Below, in pieces: positions 14,154 to 22,197 of a DNA stretch of 27,035 nt. This DNA is from SIG459 sp045538735 (GTDB taxonomy: Bacteria > Bacillota > Clostridia > Oscillospirales > Oscillospiraceae). The position numbers and the translations under genes are program-made. The notes below the pieces were generated by a model. The model was given only the letters and a program-made list of their open reading frames with translations, was not told the DNA's origin and searched no databases. Numbering within the stretch: the first letter of the stretch is position 1; each line of letters starts with the position of its first letter. The stretch spans positions 1 to 27,035 of the forward strand of contig JAZSRY010000072.1 of assembly GCA_045538735.1 (NCBI GenBank), read 5' to 3'.

Positions 14154-14447
14154 ATGACTATGGCTAAGTCCGCAGCTCTCGAATACAAGGGCCATCCCCT
14201 TCGCAGAAAAGACAATCTGATATATTTCGGCAGCATGTCCGATAAATATATTATCATGCTCCAGATCCTCGAAACCAAAAAGGTGAAGGATATGGATGTT
14301 GCAAGCAAGGTTTCCGTCCAGCTTCAGCTCACCGATCCCGACATCAAGAGCCGCGATCGCGTTGTTAAAAAGAGCGAGAAGGACAGCCTTTATGCAGCTA
14401 TGGACGTTGCATCCGTCTGGCTGGAGCGTGCACTCAGCAAGCAGTAA
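14154..14447 (+). CDS. Small conserved hypothetical cytoplasmic protein
   Basis: 97 residues from the ATG at 14154 (95 from the ATG at 14160); GGAG at 14146-14149 suits either. No signal peptide or membrane segment. It is highly charged with many Lys/Arg/Asp, with segments RRKDNLIYFGSMSDKYIIMLQ and MDVASKVSVQLQLTD followed by a C-terminal helix (YAAMDVASVWLERALSKQ). I do not recognise a named family, but the strong promoter and tidy boundaries mark it as a real gene. It precedes the secreted hydrolase by 25 nt and shares its transcript. Earlier in-frame starts lie within the -10 box and are not usable. Confidence 0.75.
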   Translation: MTMAKSAALEYKGHPLRRKDNLIYFGSMSDKYIIMLQILETKKVKDMDVASKVSVQLQLTDPDIKSRDRVVKKSEKDSLYAAMDVASVWLERALSKQ

Positions 14448-14472
14448 TCTACACCCCCATCAGGAGGTACAT

Positions 14473-15366
14473 ATGTACAAAAAGATAATCCGTACCCTCA
14501 TCATCGCAGTTATTCTCCTTTCCCTTCTGGCTCCCAGCGCACTTGCAGTGTCCTCCGGCACTGTCACCGCCGATGCTCTGAATATCCGCAGCCAGCCCAC
14601 CACTGCCAGCGGCATACTGGGCCTCATCTATCAGGGCGGCACCGTTACCATTAACGACACTCAGGGCGACTGGCACAAAATCAGCTATAACGGCATTAAC
14701 GGCTATGTTCACAAAAACTATGTCCGTATCACCGGCACCGCTCCTGACAGCAGCACCGGCAGCACCCCCGCCCAGTCCGGCACCATCGGTACCGTTTCCG
14801 GAATGAGTGTCCGTCTCCGCGCAGGCGCTTCCCTCTCCTCTCAGGTTTACGGCTACTACAACACCGGCGCCCAGTTCACCGTTCTCGGCACCAGCGGCGA
14901 ATGGGTAAACGTGAAGACTTCTTCCGGTCTTGTCGGCTATATGCACAGCGACTATCTGAAAATCGGAACCGCATCCGCAGCCCCCAGCGGCGGCGTTGCA
15001 GACCAGATCGTGGCAACAAGCAAGCTCTATCTGGGCACCCCCTATGTATGGGCAGGCACCAGCCCCTCCGGCTTTGACTGCAGCGGCTTTGTTTACTACC
15101 TCTACAAGAACTATGGCTACTCTCTCCACCGCGTGGCTCAGGATATGTACAGCTACGACGGCGTGTTCGTGGATAAAGCCAATCTTCGCCCCGGTGACCT
15201 TGTTTGTTTCGGTTACGGCCCCTATTCCATCACCCACGTTGGTATGTACATAGGCAACGGTCAGTTTATCCATTCCTCTTCCGGTACCGGCTACGTTGTC
15301 ATCACCGACCTCAGCTCCAGCTACTACACCAGAATGTATGTTGGCGCAAAGAGAATCATCAACTGA
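14473..15366 (+). CDS. Secreted SH3-domain NlpC/P60 cell-wall hydrolase
   Basis: 297 residues with AGGAGG 5 nt before the ATG. A signal peptide (residues 1 to about 25, ending SALA) is followed by two bacterial SH3 domains (about 27-85 and 100-160, with LNIRSQPTTASG and VRLRAGASLSSQVYGYY). These bind peptidoglycan. The C-terminal NlpC/P60 papain-like peptidase (about 180-297) has catalytic Cys 203 in GFDCSGFV, His 255 in THVGMYIGN and a third polar residue His 267 in FIHSSS, so the triad is complete. It is expected to cleave peptide stems of peptidoglycan, in wall turnover or cell separation. Two terminators follow. Confidence 0.93.
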   Translation: MYKKIIRTLIIAVILLSLLAPSALAVSSGTVTADALNIRSQPTTASGILGLIYQGGTVTINDTQGDWHKISYNGINGYVHKNYVRITGTAPDSSTGSTPAQSGTIGTVSGMSVRLRAGASLSSQVYGYYNTGAQFTVLGTSGEWVNVKTSSGLVGYMHSDYLKIGTASAAPSGGVADQIVATSKLYLGTPYVWAGTSPSGFDCSGFVYYLYKNYGYSLHRVAQDMYSYDGVFVDKANLRPGDLVCFGYGPYSITHVGMYIGNGQFIHSSSGTGYVVITDLSSSYYTRMYVGAKRIIN

Positions 15367-15378
15367 AACTACAGCCTT

Positions 15379-15409
15379 AAAACCCGATCTGCGACGCAGG
15401 TCGGGTTTT
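15379..15409 (+). terminator. Intrinsic terminator of the NlpC/P60 gene
   Basis: AAAACCCGATCTGC (15379-15392) pairs with 15396-15409 (one G.U), a 3-nt loop GAC and a TTTT right end, 13 nt after the stop codon. Confidence 0.85.
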
Positions 15410-15417
15410 CTGTATAC

Positions 15418-15452
15418 AAATAATCCGCATCCCGATGGGGTGCGGATTATTT
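15418..15452. terminator. Second, back-up hairpin terminator
   Basis: A 16-bp stem with one G.U (15418-15433 with 15437-15452), loop GAT, A-rich on one flank and T-rich on the other. It follows the first terminator by 8 nt and isolates the BlaI promoter from read-through. Confidence 0.7.
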
Positions 15453-15485
15453 GTAGCTGCCGTGAGAAATCGGATCCCTTTCCAG

Positions 15486-15509
15486 TATTTTAGGCATTTG
15501 CCTAAAATA
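15486..15509. promoter_or_regulatory. Operator O1 of the BlaI-type repressor (perfect dyad)
   Basis: An 11-bp perfect inverted repeat around a 2-nt centre; the core is TTTTAGGCATTTGCCTAAAA. It ends 4 bp before the -35 hexamer. The half-site TTAGGCA recurs in O2, which makes it the likely repressor recognition sequence. Confidence 0.65.
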
Positions 15510-15513
15510 GTTG

Positions 15514-15542
15514 TTGACACCAGCAATATACTGTGCTATTGT
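15514..15542 (+). promoter_or_regulatory. Promoter of the blaI-M56 operon
   Basis: TTGACA (15514-15519), a 17-bp spacer and TATTGT (15537-15542), sandwiched between two related dyads. Repressor bound at either dyad would block RNA polymerase, as expected for autoregulation. Confidence 0.7.
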
Positions 15543-15544
15543 TA

Positions 15545-15564
15545 AGTTAGGCAATTGCTTAACT
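15545..15564. promoter_or_regulatory. Operator O2 of the BlaI-type repressor (imperfect dyad)
   Basis: AGTTAGGCA-AT-TGCTTAACT: two 9-bp arms with one mismatch, 2 bp after the -10 and covering the expected transcription start. It shares the half-site TTAGGCA/TTAAGCA with O1. Confidence 0.6.
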
Positions 15565-15599
15565 ATAACTATCCACCGATATATTCAGAGGTGAACAAC

Positions 15600-15974
15600 A
15601 TGAAAAACAGTAAAATAAGCCTTTCAGATGTTGAATGGCGTCTTATGCAGAGCCTTTGGCGAAGCGATAAGCCCCTGAGTGTCCGCGAAATAATGGACGA
15701 TTTGGCAGGGGAAAAGGATTGGAGCCTCCACTCCGTTATTTCCTTTCTCAAGCGTATGGAGGCAAAGAGCGCCATAACCATCCATGAAGGCCGCCCTATC
15801 CGATACTCCGCAGCAATGGATCGCAATGAGGCGGTGCAGAAAGAGACCGAAGACCTTCTCGGTCGTGTATACGGTGGCGAAAAGCTCCTTATGATACAGT
15901 GCGCGGTAAATGCCGCCACTCTAAGTGACGAGGAACGAGAGGAGCTTATTGCCATACTGAGAGGAGGCAGATAA
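15600..15974 (+). CDS. BlaI/MecI/CopY family transcriptional repressor
   Basis: 124 residues, normal for the family. The N-terminal winged helix (about 5-75) shows LSDVEWRLMQSLWRSDKPLS, REIMDDLAGEKDWSLHSV and FLKRMEAKSAI, then the wing with GRPIRYSAAM. The short C-terminal part (LSDEEREELIAIL) is the dimerisation helix. Such repressors bind dyads in their own promoter and are inactivated by cleavage triggered by the partner M56 membrane protease, the next gene. The start at 15600 follows GAGGTG; the longer frame begins inside operator O2. The stop overlaps the next ATG (TAATG), so the pair is translationally coupled. I use no symbol because the inducer is unknown. Confidence 0.9.
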   Translation: MKNSKISLSDVEWRLMQSLWRSDKPLSVREIMDDLAGEKDWSLHSVISFLKRMEAKSAITIHEGRPIRYSAAMDRNEAVQKETEDLLGRVYGGEKLLMIQCAVNAATLSDEEREELIAILRGGR

Positions 15975-18151
15975 TGAGCGATATACTCACAATTCTCATT
16001 CAGGCCACAGCTTTGATGCTGGCGCTCATAGCCCTCAGACCCCTTTTGAAGCGTTTTGTGTCTCCCGGAGCACGCTGCGCACTTTGGGCTCTGCCCGCTC
16101 TGCGGCTGCTCTTCCCTTTCCGCATTCCGAGTCCCATCAGCATTATGACACCCATAGAGCCGGTTTCATCGGAGCTTTCTGCGGCTGTAAGCCGCCCCCT
16201 CGAAGCTCCCTCATGGCTTGGAAGCGGCATTGGTCTTGAGTCCTCGGAGCTTCCCGCAGTTAAAGCTGCCCCGGATGCTCTTATAGGTGCTCCCCAAAGC
16301 GGCATAAGTCTTTCCAATTTTCTTCTGTTAATATGGCTTGTTGGCGCAGTCGTTGTAGGCAGCATTATTATTTATCAGAATCTCCGTTTTCACAAAACAA
16401 GCCTCCGTTGTGCTGAAAAGCTTGGAGACGGATGGGGACTTCCCGTTTATCTCCTCAAAACTTTGCCCAGTCCATGCCTTGCGGGAGTAATACGCCCCAA
16501 AATTTATATCAACGCTCGCACACTTGTTTCCGACGAAGTTCTGGAAATGACTATTCTCCATGAAACCACCCACTATAAGCGTCTTGACCATATATGGGGC
16601 GCTGTTCGCGGGCTGATGCTTACCCTTTTCTGGTTCCATCCCCTCGTATGGCTTTGCTCTGAACTTTTCAGAGCAGATTGCGAAACTGCCTGCGATGCTG
16701 CAGCTACCCGTGGCATGGATCATGACAAGCGTATGAGTTATGGTTTGGCTCTTATTTCTCTAGCTTCCCGAATTCCGGCAGGAAGCGCCGGGCGCCTTGT
16801 ATGCCTTTCCACTATGAGCAGCAACAAAAGGCTTCTAAAGGAACGCATAAGCACTCTGGCGAAGGGAAAAACCTTCCGAAGTGCTGCCCTCATAGCGCTG
16901 ATGCTTGCCGCCGTGCTCTGTTTCACAATGTGCACTGTACCCACAGGTGATGAAGATTCTGTTTCTCCCCCTGCCACCACTCCCCAGGCACTTGCAAAAC
17001 AAAATGCGGTACCCGACACCGAAAACTCCGTCGCCGCTCCCGAGAAGTCTGCACCTCAGCAGGAATCTGGTTTTTCTTCCGACACAGTTGAAGATCTCGC
17101 CTATTTTATGGAGTTGGCAGCGTTGGGTCAGGATTTTGATGACATGGATGTTGCAAAGCGAGATGGCATTCTCACCGAATACGGAGAACTGCTTGATAAT
17201 TATGAGCTTATTTCCCGCGAGAGCAGCGATGGAAGCTTTGCTTATATTGTCGGACGCTACATGGGAGGCGACAGCAACAACGAACTTTTGGATATGTGGA
17301 ACTTTGAAATGGGTGCTCCCGATGGCTGGGCACAGATCCTTTACACCGAAGCTCAGAGCGACGCCGTTGAGCAAGCTCTTACCTTGAGCGAGTTGCCCGA
17401 GGCGGATGTTTTTCAAATCACCAAAAGTCGCATCCACTATTCCAGGGATAATGAGCTGATATTCATTGAGCCTGTGGGTGCCGTAAGTCTAAACACTGTA
17501 TACAGTCGATACTGCTACACACCAAATGGACGTGAATATATCGCAGACGCCGCTTCGAGAGGTGTTTCTCTTACAGAAATGAAAGGCGCTTACCTTGAAG
17601 TGTATTATATTTCCGAAACCTACGGCGAGGTATCTGAGCGCATAGCACTCAGCGATGCTGAATATGAGTCCATCAAAGCTGAATCACTCGATGGGCTGAG
17701 TCCCGGATACGGTTTTTCCGCCACGCTGAAAAACGGCGACGAGAGCGTATATTTCAGTGAATACAAGGGTGTTCCCTCCACCGTTTTGAAGCTTGCTGTT
17801 GAAAAATGCGATTACAAGTTTGCCACCCCCGAGGATATAACCAAACTCAAAGCTGCCACCTTTGAATGCAGCTGGCTTAACGAAGCTATAACGCTGAGTG
17901 GCGACAAGCTAATGCGCCTTGAGGAAATACTCAAAAACGCTCAGTTCGGCTATGTCGGTGCATGCGGCTATGGAGCAAAGCTGACCCTTGAAATGGAGGA
18001 CGGAGAAAAGCTGGTGGTCTTCAAAGGCTGTGACAGCTGTGACAGTATTGTATTTGGCTCCTATGGAGGCTATTTCCTTGGAGATGCGGAAAATATCGAG
18101 TTTTGGAATCTCTTTGGTCTGGATGTGGATTTCAGCCATGATCCCTTGTAA
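15974..18151 (+). CDS. M56 family (BlaR1/MecR1-like) membrane metalloprotease with a novel sensor domain
   Basis: 725 residues. The N-terminal half is a polytopic BlaR1-type peptidase: hydrophobic helices near residues 5-23, 34-50 and 115-135, then zinc motif HETTH (His 196, Glu 197, His 200) and the following DxxCDAAATRGM segment typical of M56. A last helix at about 301-322 (ALIALMLAAVLCFTMCTV) leads outside to about 400 residues that I cannot assign to a family. This part has a Ser/Pro/Ala-rich linker (324-365) and then alpha/beta sequence. The beta-lactam-binding transpeptidase motifs of BlaR1 are not evident, so the signal is probably not a beta-lactam. It is expected to cleave, directly or indirectly, the BlaI-type repressor encoded just upstream when the sensor is engaged. 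Confidence 0.85.
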   Translation: MSDILTILIQATALMLALIALRPLLKRFVSPGARCALWALPALRLLFPFRIPSPISIMTPIEPVSSELSAAVSRPLEAPSWLGSGIGLESSELPAVKAAPDALIGAPQSGISLSNFLLLIWLVGAVVVGSIIIYQNLRFHKTSLRCAEKLGDGWGLPVYLLKTLPSPCLAGVIRPKIYINARTLVSDEVLEMTILHETTHYKRLDHIWGAVRGLMLTLFWFHPLVWLCSELFRADCETACDAAATRGMDHDKRMSYGLALISLASRIPAGSAGRLVCLSTMSSNKRLLKERISTLAKGKTFRSAALIALMLAAVLCFTMCTVPTGDEDSVSPPATTPQALAKQNAVPDTENSVAAPEKSAPQQESGFSSDTVEDLAYFMELAALGQDFDDMDVAKRDGILTEYGELLDNYELISRESSDGSFAYIVGRYMGGDSNNELLDMWNFEMGAPDGWAQILYTEAQSDAVEQALTLSELPEADVFQITKSRIHYSRDNELIFIEPVGAVSLNTVYSRYCYTPNGREYIADAASRGVSLTEMKGAYLEVYYISETYGEVSERIALSDAEYESIKAESLDGLSPGYGFSATLKNGDESVYFSEYKGVPSTVLKLAVEKCDYKFATPEDITKLKAATFECSWLNEAITLSGDKLMRLEEILKNAQFGYVGACGYGAKLTLEMEDGEKLVVFKGCDSCDSIVFGSYGGYFLGDAENIEFWNLFGLDVDFSHDPL

Positions 18152-18209
18152 ACTGTAAGTCAGGATCCCCCGCCAGCATTGCCCGTGATTTCCCTTTTAC
18201 AATATAAGA

Positions 18210-18242
18210 AAAGTCCCGACATCAATTCTCTGTCGGGACTTT
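18210..18242. terminator. Bidirectional intrinsic terminator
   Basis: AAAGTCCCGACA (18210-18221) pairs with TGTCGGGACTTT (18231-18242) with a 9-nt loop. T-rich sequence on both sides serves the M56 gene and the convergent alcohol dehydrogenase operon. Confidence 0.8.
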
Positions 18243-18256
18243 GATTTTATTGGTGT

Positions 18257-19924
18257 TTATGCGCTGATGGATTTGATAAGGCGCTTGAAGTCCTCATCGC
18301 CCCAAACAACGGGGGTGGGATAGAGGGGATTGGCCTCAGCCTTTGCCCAGGCGATAATCTGGGGAATATCCTCGCTCTTGATGCCTTCAATGCCAACGGG
18401 CAGGTTCATAGCACGCTTGAGCTGCTCAATCCACTCGATGAACTTGAGGGCCTTTTCTTCATCGTTTCTGCCATCCATACCGCATACCTCGGCAAGCTCA
18501 GCAAGGCGCTTATAGGCTGCGGAGCCGAACTGACGCATTACATGGGGAAGGATGGTGGCCATTGCCAGACCGTGGGGAACGCCGTAGAGACCGCCCAGAG
18601 TGTGACCCACAGCGTGGACATAGCCAACACAACCGCGGGTAAAGCTGCGGCCTGCAAAGAAGCTGGCGCGCTGCATATTCTGTCTGGCTTCCATATCGCT
18701 GCCGTCGCGGTAAGCTGCAAGAAGGTTATCGTAAATGAGCTTAACCGCATCGCGGCTGAGCTGCTTCTCCAGCTTGGTGCAGTAGGTCCAGTTGGTGTAG
18801 CTCTCAACAGCGTGGCAAAGGGCATCCATACCGGTGGTGGCGGTTACGAAGGGAGGCAGACCCTTGGTGAGGGCGGGGTCAAGAACCGCATAATCAGGTA
18901 TCAGGTGGGGGTCATTTATAGATGCCTTGTGGTGGGTTGCGGAATCGGTGATAACTGCAGCAACGGTGGTCTCAGAGCCGGTGCCGGAGGTGGTGGGAAC
19001 TGCAAAGAAGGGAGGAATCTTCTTCATAACCTTGAGAAGACCCTGGAGCTTATCAACCTTCCTGCGGGGTCTTACAACGCGGGCGCCGATGGCCTTTGCG
19101 CAGTCCATGGGAGCGCCGCCGCCGAATGCCACGATGGCTTTGCAGCCGTTGCTCTTATAGGCCTCAAGACCTGCTTCAACATCATCGCTGGTGGGGTTGA
19201 CTTCAATGTCATTGAAGATAGTGTAGCTTATGCCCTTTTTATCCATGCTGTCCAGCATGGTGTCCAGAAGACCCAGACCCAGAAGAGTCTTGTCGGTTAC
19301 CACCAGTACATTATCCAGTCCCTTTTCCTTGACCATATCGGCCAGCTTGGCAATGCTGCCGGGGCCTTCAATATAGTCGGGCATATGATAACCCATAAAG
19401 TAGTGGCCGAATTTCATAACGGCCTGGAAAGTGCGGCACCAAAGTTTGCTCATAGTGTTCCCCTTTCTTTTTTCCTTGCCCCTTACATCCTCTACCTTCT
19501 GACCGGGAGAAAGCATGGTGATTGCATCTATGGGACAATTTGCGGCACAGTGTCCGCAGGCTATGCAGTTATTATCTTCGCAAAGCTCAGCAACAGTGCG
19601 AATATCCCCGTGGAAAGCGGGGGCAGTTATTTTGAGGCAGTCGTTGGGGCAAAGCTCCACACATACGGAGCAGCCTGCGCATTTATCCGTATCTATGCAG
19701 GGCTTGGGCCACTCGCTGCGCTTGGGAAGGCGGCTTGCGGCATTGCCGTTTTCATCCTCAACAGCCTCCTTGGCGCAGACTCTGCCGCAGGCACCGCAGC
19801 GAATGCAAAGGTCGGTGTCCACCTTATGGCGCTGCTTCAGCTCACCGCTTATTGCTCCAACGGGGCATATCTTGGCGCAGAGGGTGCAGCCTATGCATTT
19901 TTCATTGATATAATAGCTTTTCAT
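18257..19924 (-). CDS. Four-cluster ferredoxin fused to iron-containing alcohol dehydrogenase
   Basis: 555 residues. Residues 1-140 hold four CxxCxxCxxxC motifs (Cys 10-20, 40-50, 82-92, 120-130), each fit for a [4Fe-4S] cluster. Residues 158-555 are a complete group III (iron-dependent) alcohol dehydrogenase: NAD(P) loop AFGGGAPMDCAKA, TTSGTGSE, and metal ligands Asp 367 and His 371 (GMDALCHAVE), His 437 (YVHAVGHTLGG) and His 451 (VPHG). The join (about 141-157, RGKEKRKGN) is basic and looks like a translated ribosome binding site: AAAGGGG stands 6 nt before an internal ATG at 19453. So both a fused protein and a free dehydrogenase may be made. It is last in the AOR-MoaD operon, 15 nt after the MoaD-like gene; I infer electron transfer between AOR and the alcohol/aldehyde step. 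Confidence 0.88.
   Translation of the reverse strand: MKSYYINEKCIGCTLCAKICPVGAISGELKQRHKVDTDLCIRCGACGRVCAKEAVEDENGNAASRLPKRSEWPKPCIDTDKCAGCSVCVELCPNDCLKITAPAFHGDIRTVAELCEDNNCIACGHCAANCPIDAITMLSPGQKVEDVRGKEKRKGNTMSKLWCRTFQAVMKFGHYFMGYHMPDYIEGPGSIAKLADMVKEKGLDNVLVVTDKTLLGLGLLDTMLDSMDKKGISYTIFNDIEVNPTSDDVEAGLEAYKSNGCKAIVAFGGGAPMDCAKAIGARVVRPRRKVDKLQGLLKVMKKIPPFFAVPTTSGTGSETTVAAVITDSATHHKASINDPHLIPDYAVLDPALTKGLPPFVTATTGMDALCHAVESYTNWTYCTKLEKQLSRDAVKLIYDNLLAAYRDGSDMEARQNMQRASFFAGRSFTRGCVGYVHAVGHTLGGLYGVPHGLAMATILPHVMRQFGSAAYKRLAELAEVCGMDGRNDEEKALKFIEWIEQLKRAMNLPVGIEGIKSEDIPQIIAWAKAEANPLYPTPVVWGDEDFKRLIKSISA
19451..19467 (-). promoter_or_regulatory. Internal ribosome binding site and start codon in the ferredoxin-ADH gene
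   Basis: On the minus strand GAAAGGGG (19467-19460) precedes ATG (19453-19451) by 6 nt, in frame with the fused protein. This is as strong as the RBS of independent genes in the window and lies exactly at the ferredoxin/dehydrogenase boundary, so a separate dehydrogenase of 398 residues (normal family length) could be translated. Confidence 0.55.
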
Positions 19925-19939
19925 CCTCTAACTCCCTCC

Positions 19940-20194
19940 TCAGCCGCCGCAGACGGGGCTCATAAGCATAACCGTGTCTCCGTCGCAGAGAACGCTGCTT
20001 TTCTTGCCCTGAACGCCGTTAATCATGATAATGCAGCCGTCAATATCCTTTGCCTTGACCCTTGTTCCGGGCTTGGCAAGCATTGCCTTAGCCAGTATCT
20101 GAGGGTAAAGATCCTTGACCTTTTCAGCCTCAAGCTCCAGCTCTTTCAAGCCCGTGTCCATACGGAGAAGTCCGAAAATTTTAACCTTAACCAT
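19940..20194 (-). CDS. MoaD/ThiS-like small sulfur-carrier protein
   Basis: 84 residues with GGGGAGGAG upstream. The beta-grasp-like sequence ends in SPVCGG; the terminal Gly-Gly is the residue pair that is adenylated and thiocarboxylated in MoaD/ThiS proteins. Strand and loop elements VKVKIFGLLR, IIMINGVQGKKSSVLCDGDTVMLMSP match the family. It lies 16 nt downstream of the AOR gene. In many anaerobes such a protein accompanies AOR and presumably helps supply dithiolene sulfur for the tungstopterin cofactor. A general MoaD role elsewhere cannot be excluded. Confidence 0.88.
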   Translation of the reverse strand: MVKVKIFGLLRMDTGLKELELEAEKVKDLYPQILAKAMLAKPGTRVKAKDIDGCIIMINGVQGKKSSVLCDGDTVMLMSPVCGG

Positions 20195-20210
20195 TTTCCG
20201 CTCCTCCCCT

Positions 20211-22136
20211 TCACTTATAAATCTTCAGCTTACGCAGCTTTGCTTTGGTGGGAACGCCCTCCTTGGACCAGCCGCGGGCTTTGTAATAGGTCTTCTTCAT
20301 TCTCTCAAGAGGCACCTTGGTATCGGGTCTCGAGCTATCCTGGGGAACATCGGTGAGGCGCTTGGGAAGAGTGTCGTCCTTGGCGCTTATGCCAAACTTG
20401 GCATTCACCTTGCGCTCAAGGTTATAACCGCGCTCACCGCAGCGCATATATTTGCCGAATGTCATGGGCATACCCAATGCCAGCTTGAACATCTTGGTAT
20501 GATGGAAAACAGGCAGATGGAGATGGGCAACCAGGGGAAATTTATTCAGGAAACGCAGCGCCCAGCCCAGATAGGGCACAAGGAAGTTCACCGTTTTTGT
20601 AATAAGTCCGTTGGGACGGGTCATCAAAAAGCCGGGGAAGAAGGCATAGGAGGTGAAGAGGCACTGACCGGAGGCGGAAATCATCTCCATCAGATTCTGG
20701 AACATAATAGTTCCGTCAGCCTTTGCATGGGGAGTCTGGGCATTAACATTGAGACCCAGGCCTTCCATAATGACCATATATCCGCCGTTGAGATGGCAGC
20801 CGCCGCGGTTGCTGACCGCATAACCGAGACCCATACCAACTGCACGGCGGGGCTCATAGGCCGCAAGCTCCAGACCCTTGGACTGGATTGCAAACTCCTT
20901 GCCTCCGTATTTTTCGCTGAGGCGTCTGCTGCCCTCCGCCAGTTCGTTGCCAAGGCCGCGGCGGAAAGCTATATCTTCCCAAATCTGAGATATTCCATCG
21001 GTATCACCAAAGGCGAGACCGTTATCCCAAAGCCCCTTTTCGTTGGCCTCCATTGCGTAGGCCAGAGTGCTGGCTGCGGAGATGGTGTCCATACCCAGCT
21101 CGTCCAGATCGTTATTCCAGCGGAGAATCTTCTCAATATCATTATTGAGAATTCCGCCGCCCAGAAGTCCGAGAGTCTCAAGCTCGGGACCCTTAACCTC
21201 GTGACCGTTCACATTAACTGTACGGGCACACTTGATGGGACAGCTAAGGCAGCCCTTGTTGACAATGTTATGCTCTTCGGCAAGGGTTTCACCGTTGACT
21301 TTCTCAAAGTCTTCATACTTGCCGTAGTTATAGTTCTTGGTGGAGAGGAGACCGCGCATCTGCATACTGCTGACAAGTCCCGCAGTGCCCATACGGGGCA
21401 GCTGATTGCCGGTAAGGGGGTGATTGCGGAGATATTTGAACCACTTTTTGCACCAAGCAGTGGTCTTTTCTTTGTCATAAATGGGAATCTCATGGTTGCC
21501 GCTGACGGTTATGGCCTTCAGATTCTTCCAGCCCAGAACAGCGCCCACGCCCGTGCGTCCGCCTGCGCGCTCTTCGCTGACAACGGCGGAATAGAGCACA
21601 AGGTTTTCACCTGCGGGGCCTATGCAAAGACGTCCAAAGTGAGCTTTTTTGTTCTTTCTGCCGGAGAGAATATCCGCAAGGGCATCCTGAGTTTCCGTGG
21701 TTTTCATTCCCCAAAGTGCATCCGCATTATGGAAGATGAATTTGTCATTATGTATCTCCAGCCAGGTATGCTCGGGGCATCTTCCCTTTATAATAAGAGC
21801 ATCCATGCCTGCTCTTTTGAGGTAGTAGCCGAAGCTGCCGCCGCAGTTGGAGCTGGTGATTATTCCCGTCTGGGGAGACAATGTGGAGAGGTTGAAGCGA
21901 CTGGAGCTGGGGGCTCCGGTGCCCGTGAGGGGACCCGTGGAAATAACCACAAGGTTTTCCTCGCTGAAGGCTTTTTCGTCACCCTTAAAGTTATCATCCA
22001 AAATCTTGGCGGCCATCATTTTTCCGCCTATGAACAGTGCTCTCTGCTCGTCAGTCCAGGGATATTCCTCCGCCTTTTGGGTGGAAAGATCAAGGAGCAT
22101 TACCTTGCCCATATATCCGCCGTAGCGACTTGCCAT
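20211..22136 (-). CDS. Aldehyde:ferredoxin oxidoreductase (tungsten/molybdenum pterin enzyme)
   Basis: 641 residues, normal for AOR. It interconverts aldehyde and carboxylic acid with ferredoxin, using a tungsto-bis-pterin and one [4Fe-4S] cluster. The N-terminal pterin domain shows GPLTGTGAPSSSRFNLS, TSSNCGGSFGYYLKRAG and GRTGVGAVLGWKNLKAI. Cluster ligands are in GCLSCPIKCART (Cys 296, 299, 303) plus a fourth in ISASGQCLF (Cys about 492). The family's late signature ERGYNLERKVNAKFGI, then DDTLPKRL, is present. The start at 22136 (MASRYGGY) has AAGGAGG 8 nt upstream; the longer frame to 22172 has no proper spacing. It is first in the operon with the MoaD-like and ferredoxin-ADH genes. The aldehyde preferred is unknown. 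Confidence 0.93.
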   Translation of the reverse strand: MASRYGGYMGKVMLLDLSTQKAEEYPWTDEQRALFIGGKMMAAKILDDNFKGDEKAFSEENLVVISTGPLTGTGAPSSSRFNLSTLSPQTGIITSSNCGGSFGYYLKRAGMDALIIKGRCPEHTWLEIHNDKFIFHNADALWGMKTTETQDALADILSGRKNKKAHFGRLCIGPAGENLVLYSAVVSEERAGGRTGVGAVLGWKNLKAITVSGNHEIPIYDKEKTTAWCKKWFKYLRNHPLTGNQLPRMGTAGLVSSMQMRGLLSTKNYNYGKYEDFEKVNGETLAEEHNIVNKGCLSCPIKCARTVNVNGHEVKGPELETLGLLGGGILNNDIEKILRWNNDLDELGMDTISAASTLAYAMEANEKGLWDNGLAFGDTDGISQIWEDIAFRRGLGNELAEGSRRLSEKYGGKEFAIQSKGLELAAYEPRRAVGMGLGYAVSNRGGCHLNGGYMVIMEGLGLNVNAQTPHAKADGTIMFQNLMEMISASGQCLFTSYAFFPGFLMTRPNGLITKTVNFLVPYLGWALRFLNKFPLVAHLHLPVFHHTKMFKLALGMPMTFGKYMRCGERGYNLERKVNAKFGISAKDDTLPKRLTDVPQDSSRPDTKVPLERMKKTYYKARGWSKEGVPTKAKLRKLKIYK

Positions 22137-22197
22137 GCCATGCGCCTCCTTAAAATGAACCTCTCGGCTCATCCTTTATATAATCTTTATACATATC

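Noticed and set aside
15600..18151. Beta-lactam resistance regulator pair (blaI-blaR1)
   Set aside because: The repressor and M56 domains fit, but the sensor part lacks visible penicillin-binding motifs and no beta-lactamase gene is adjacent, so no bla symbols were used.
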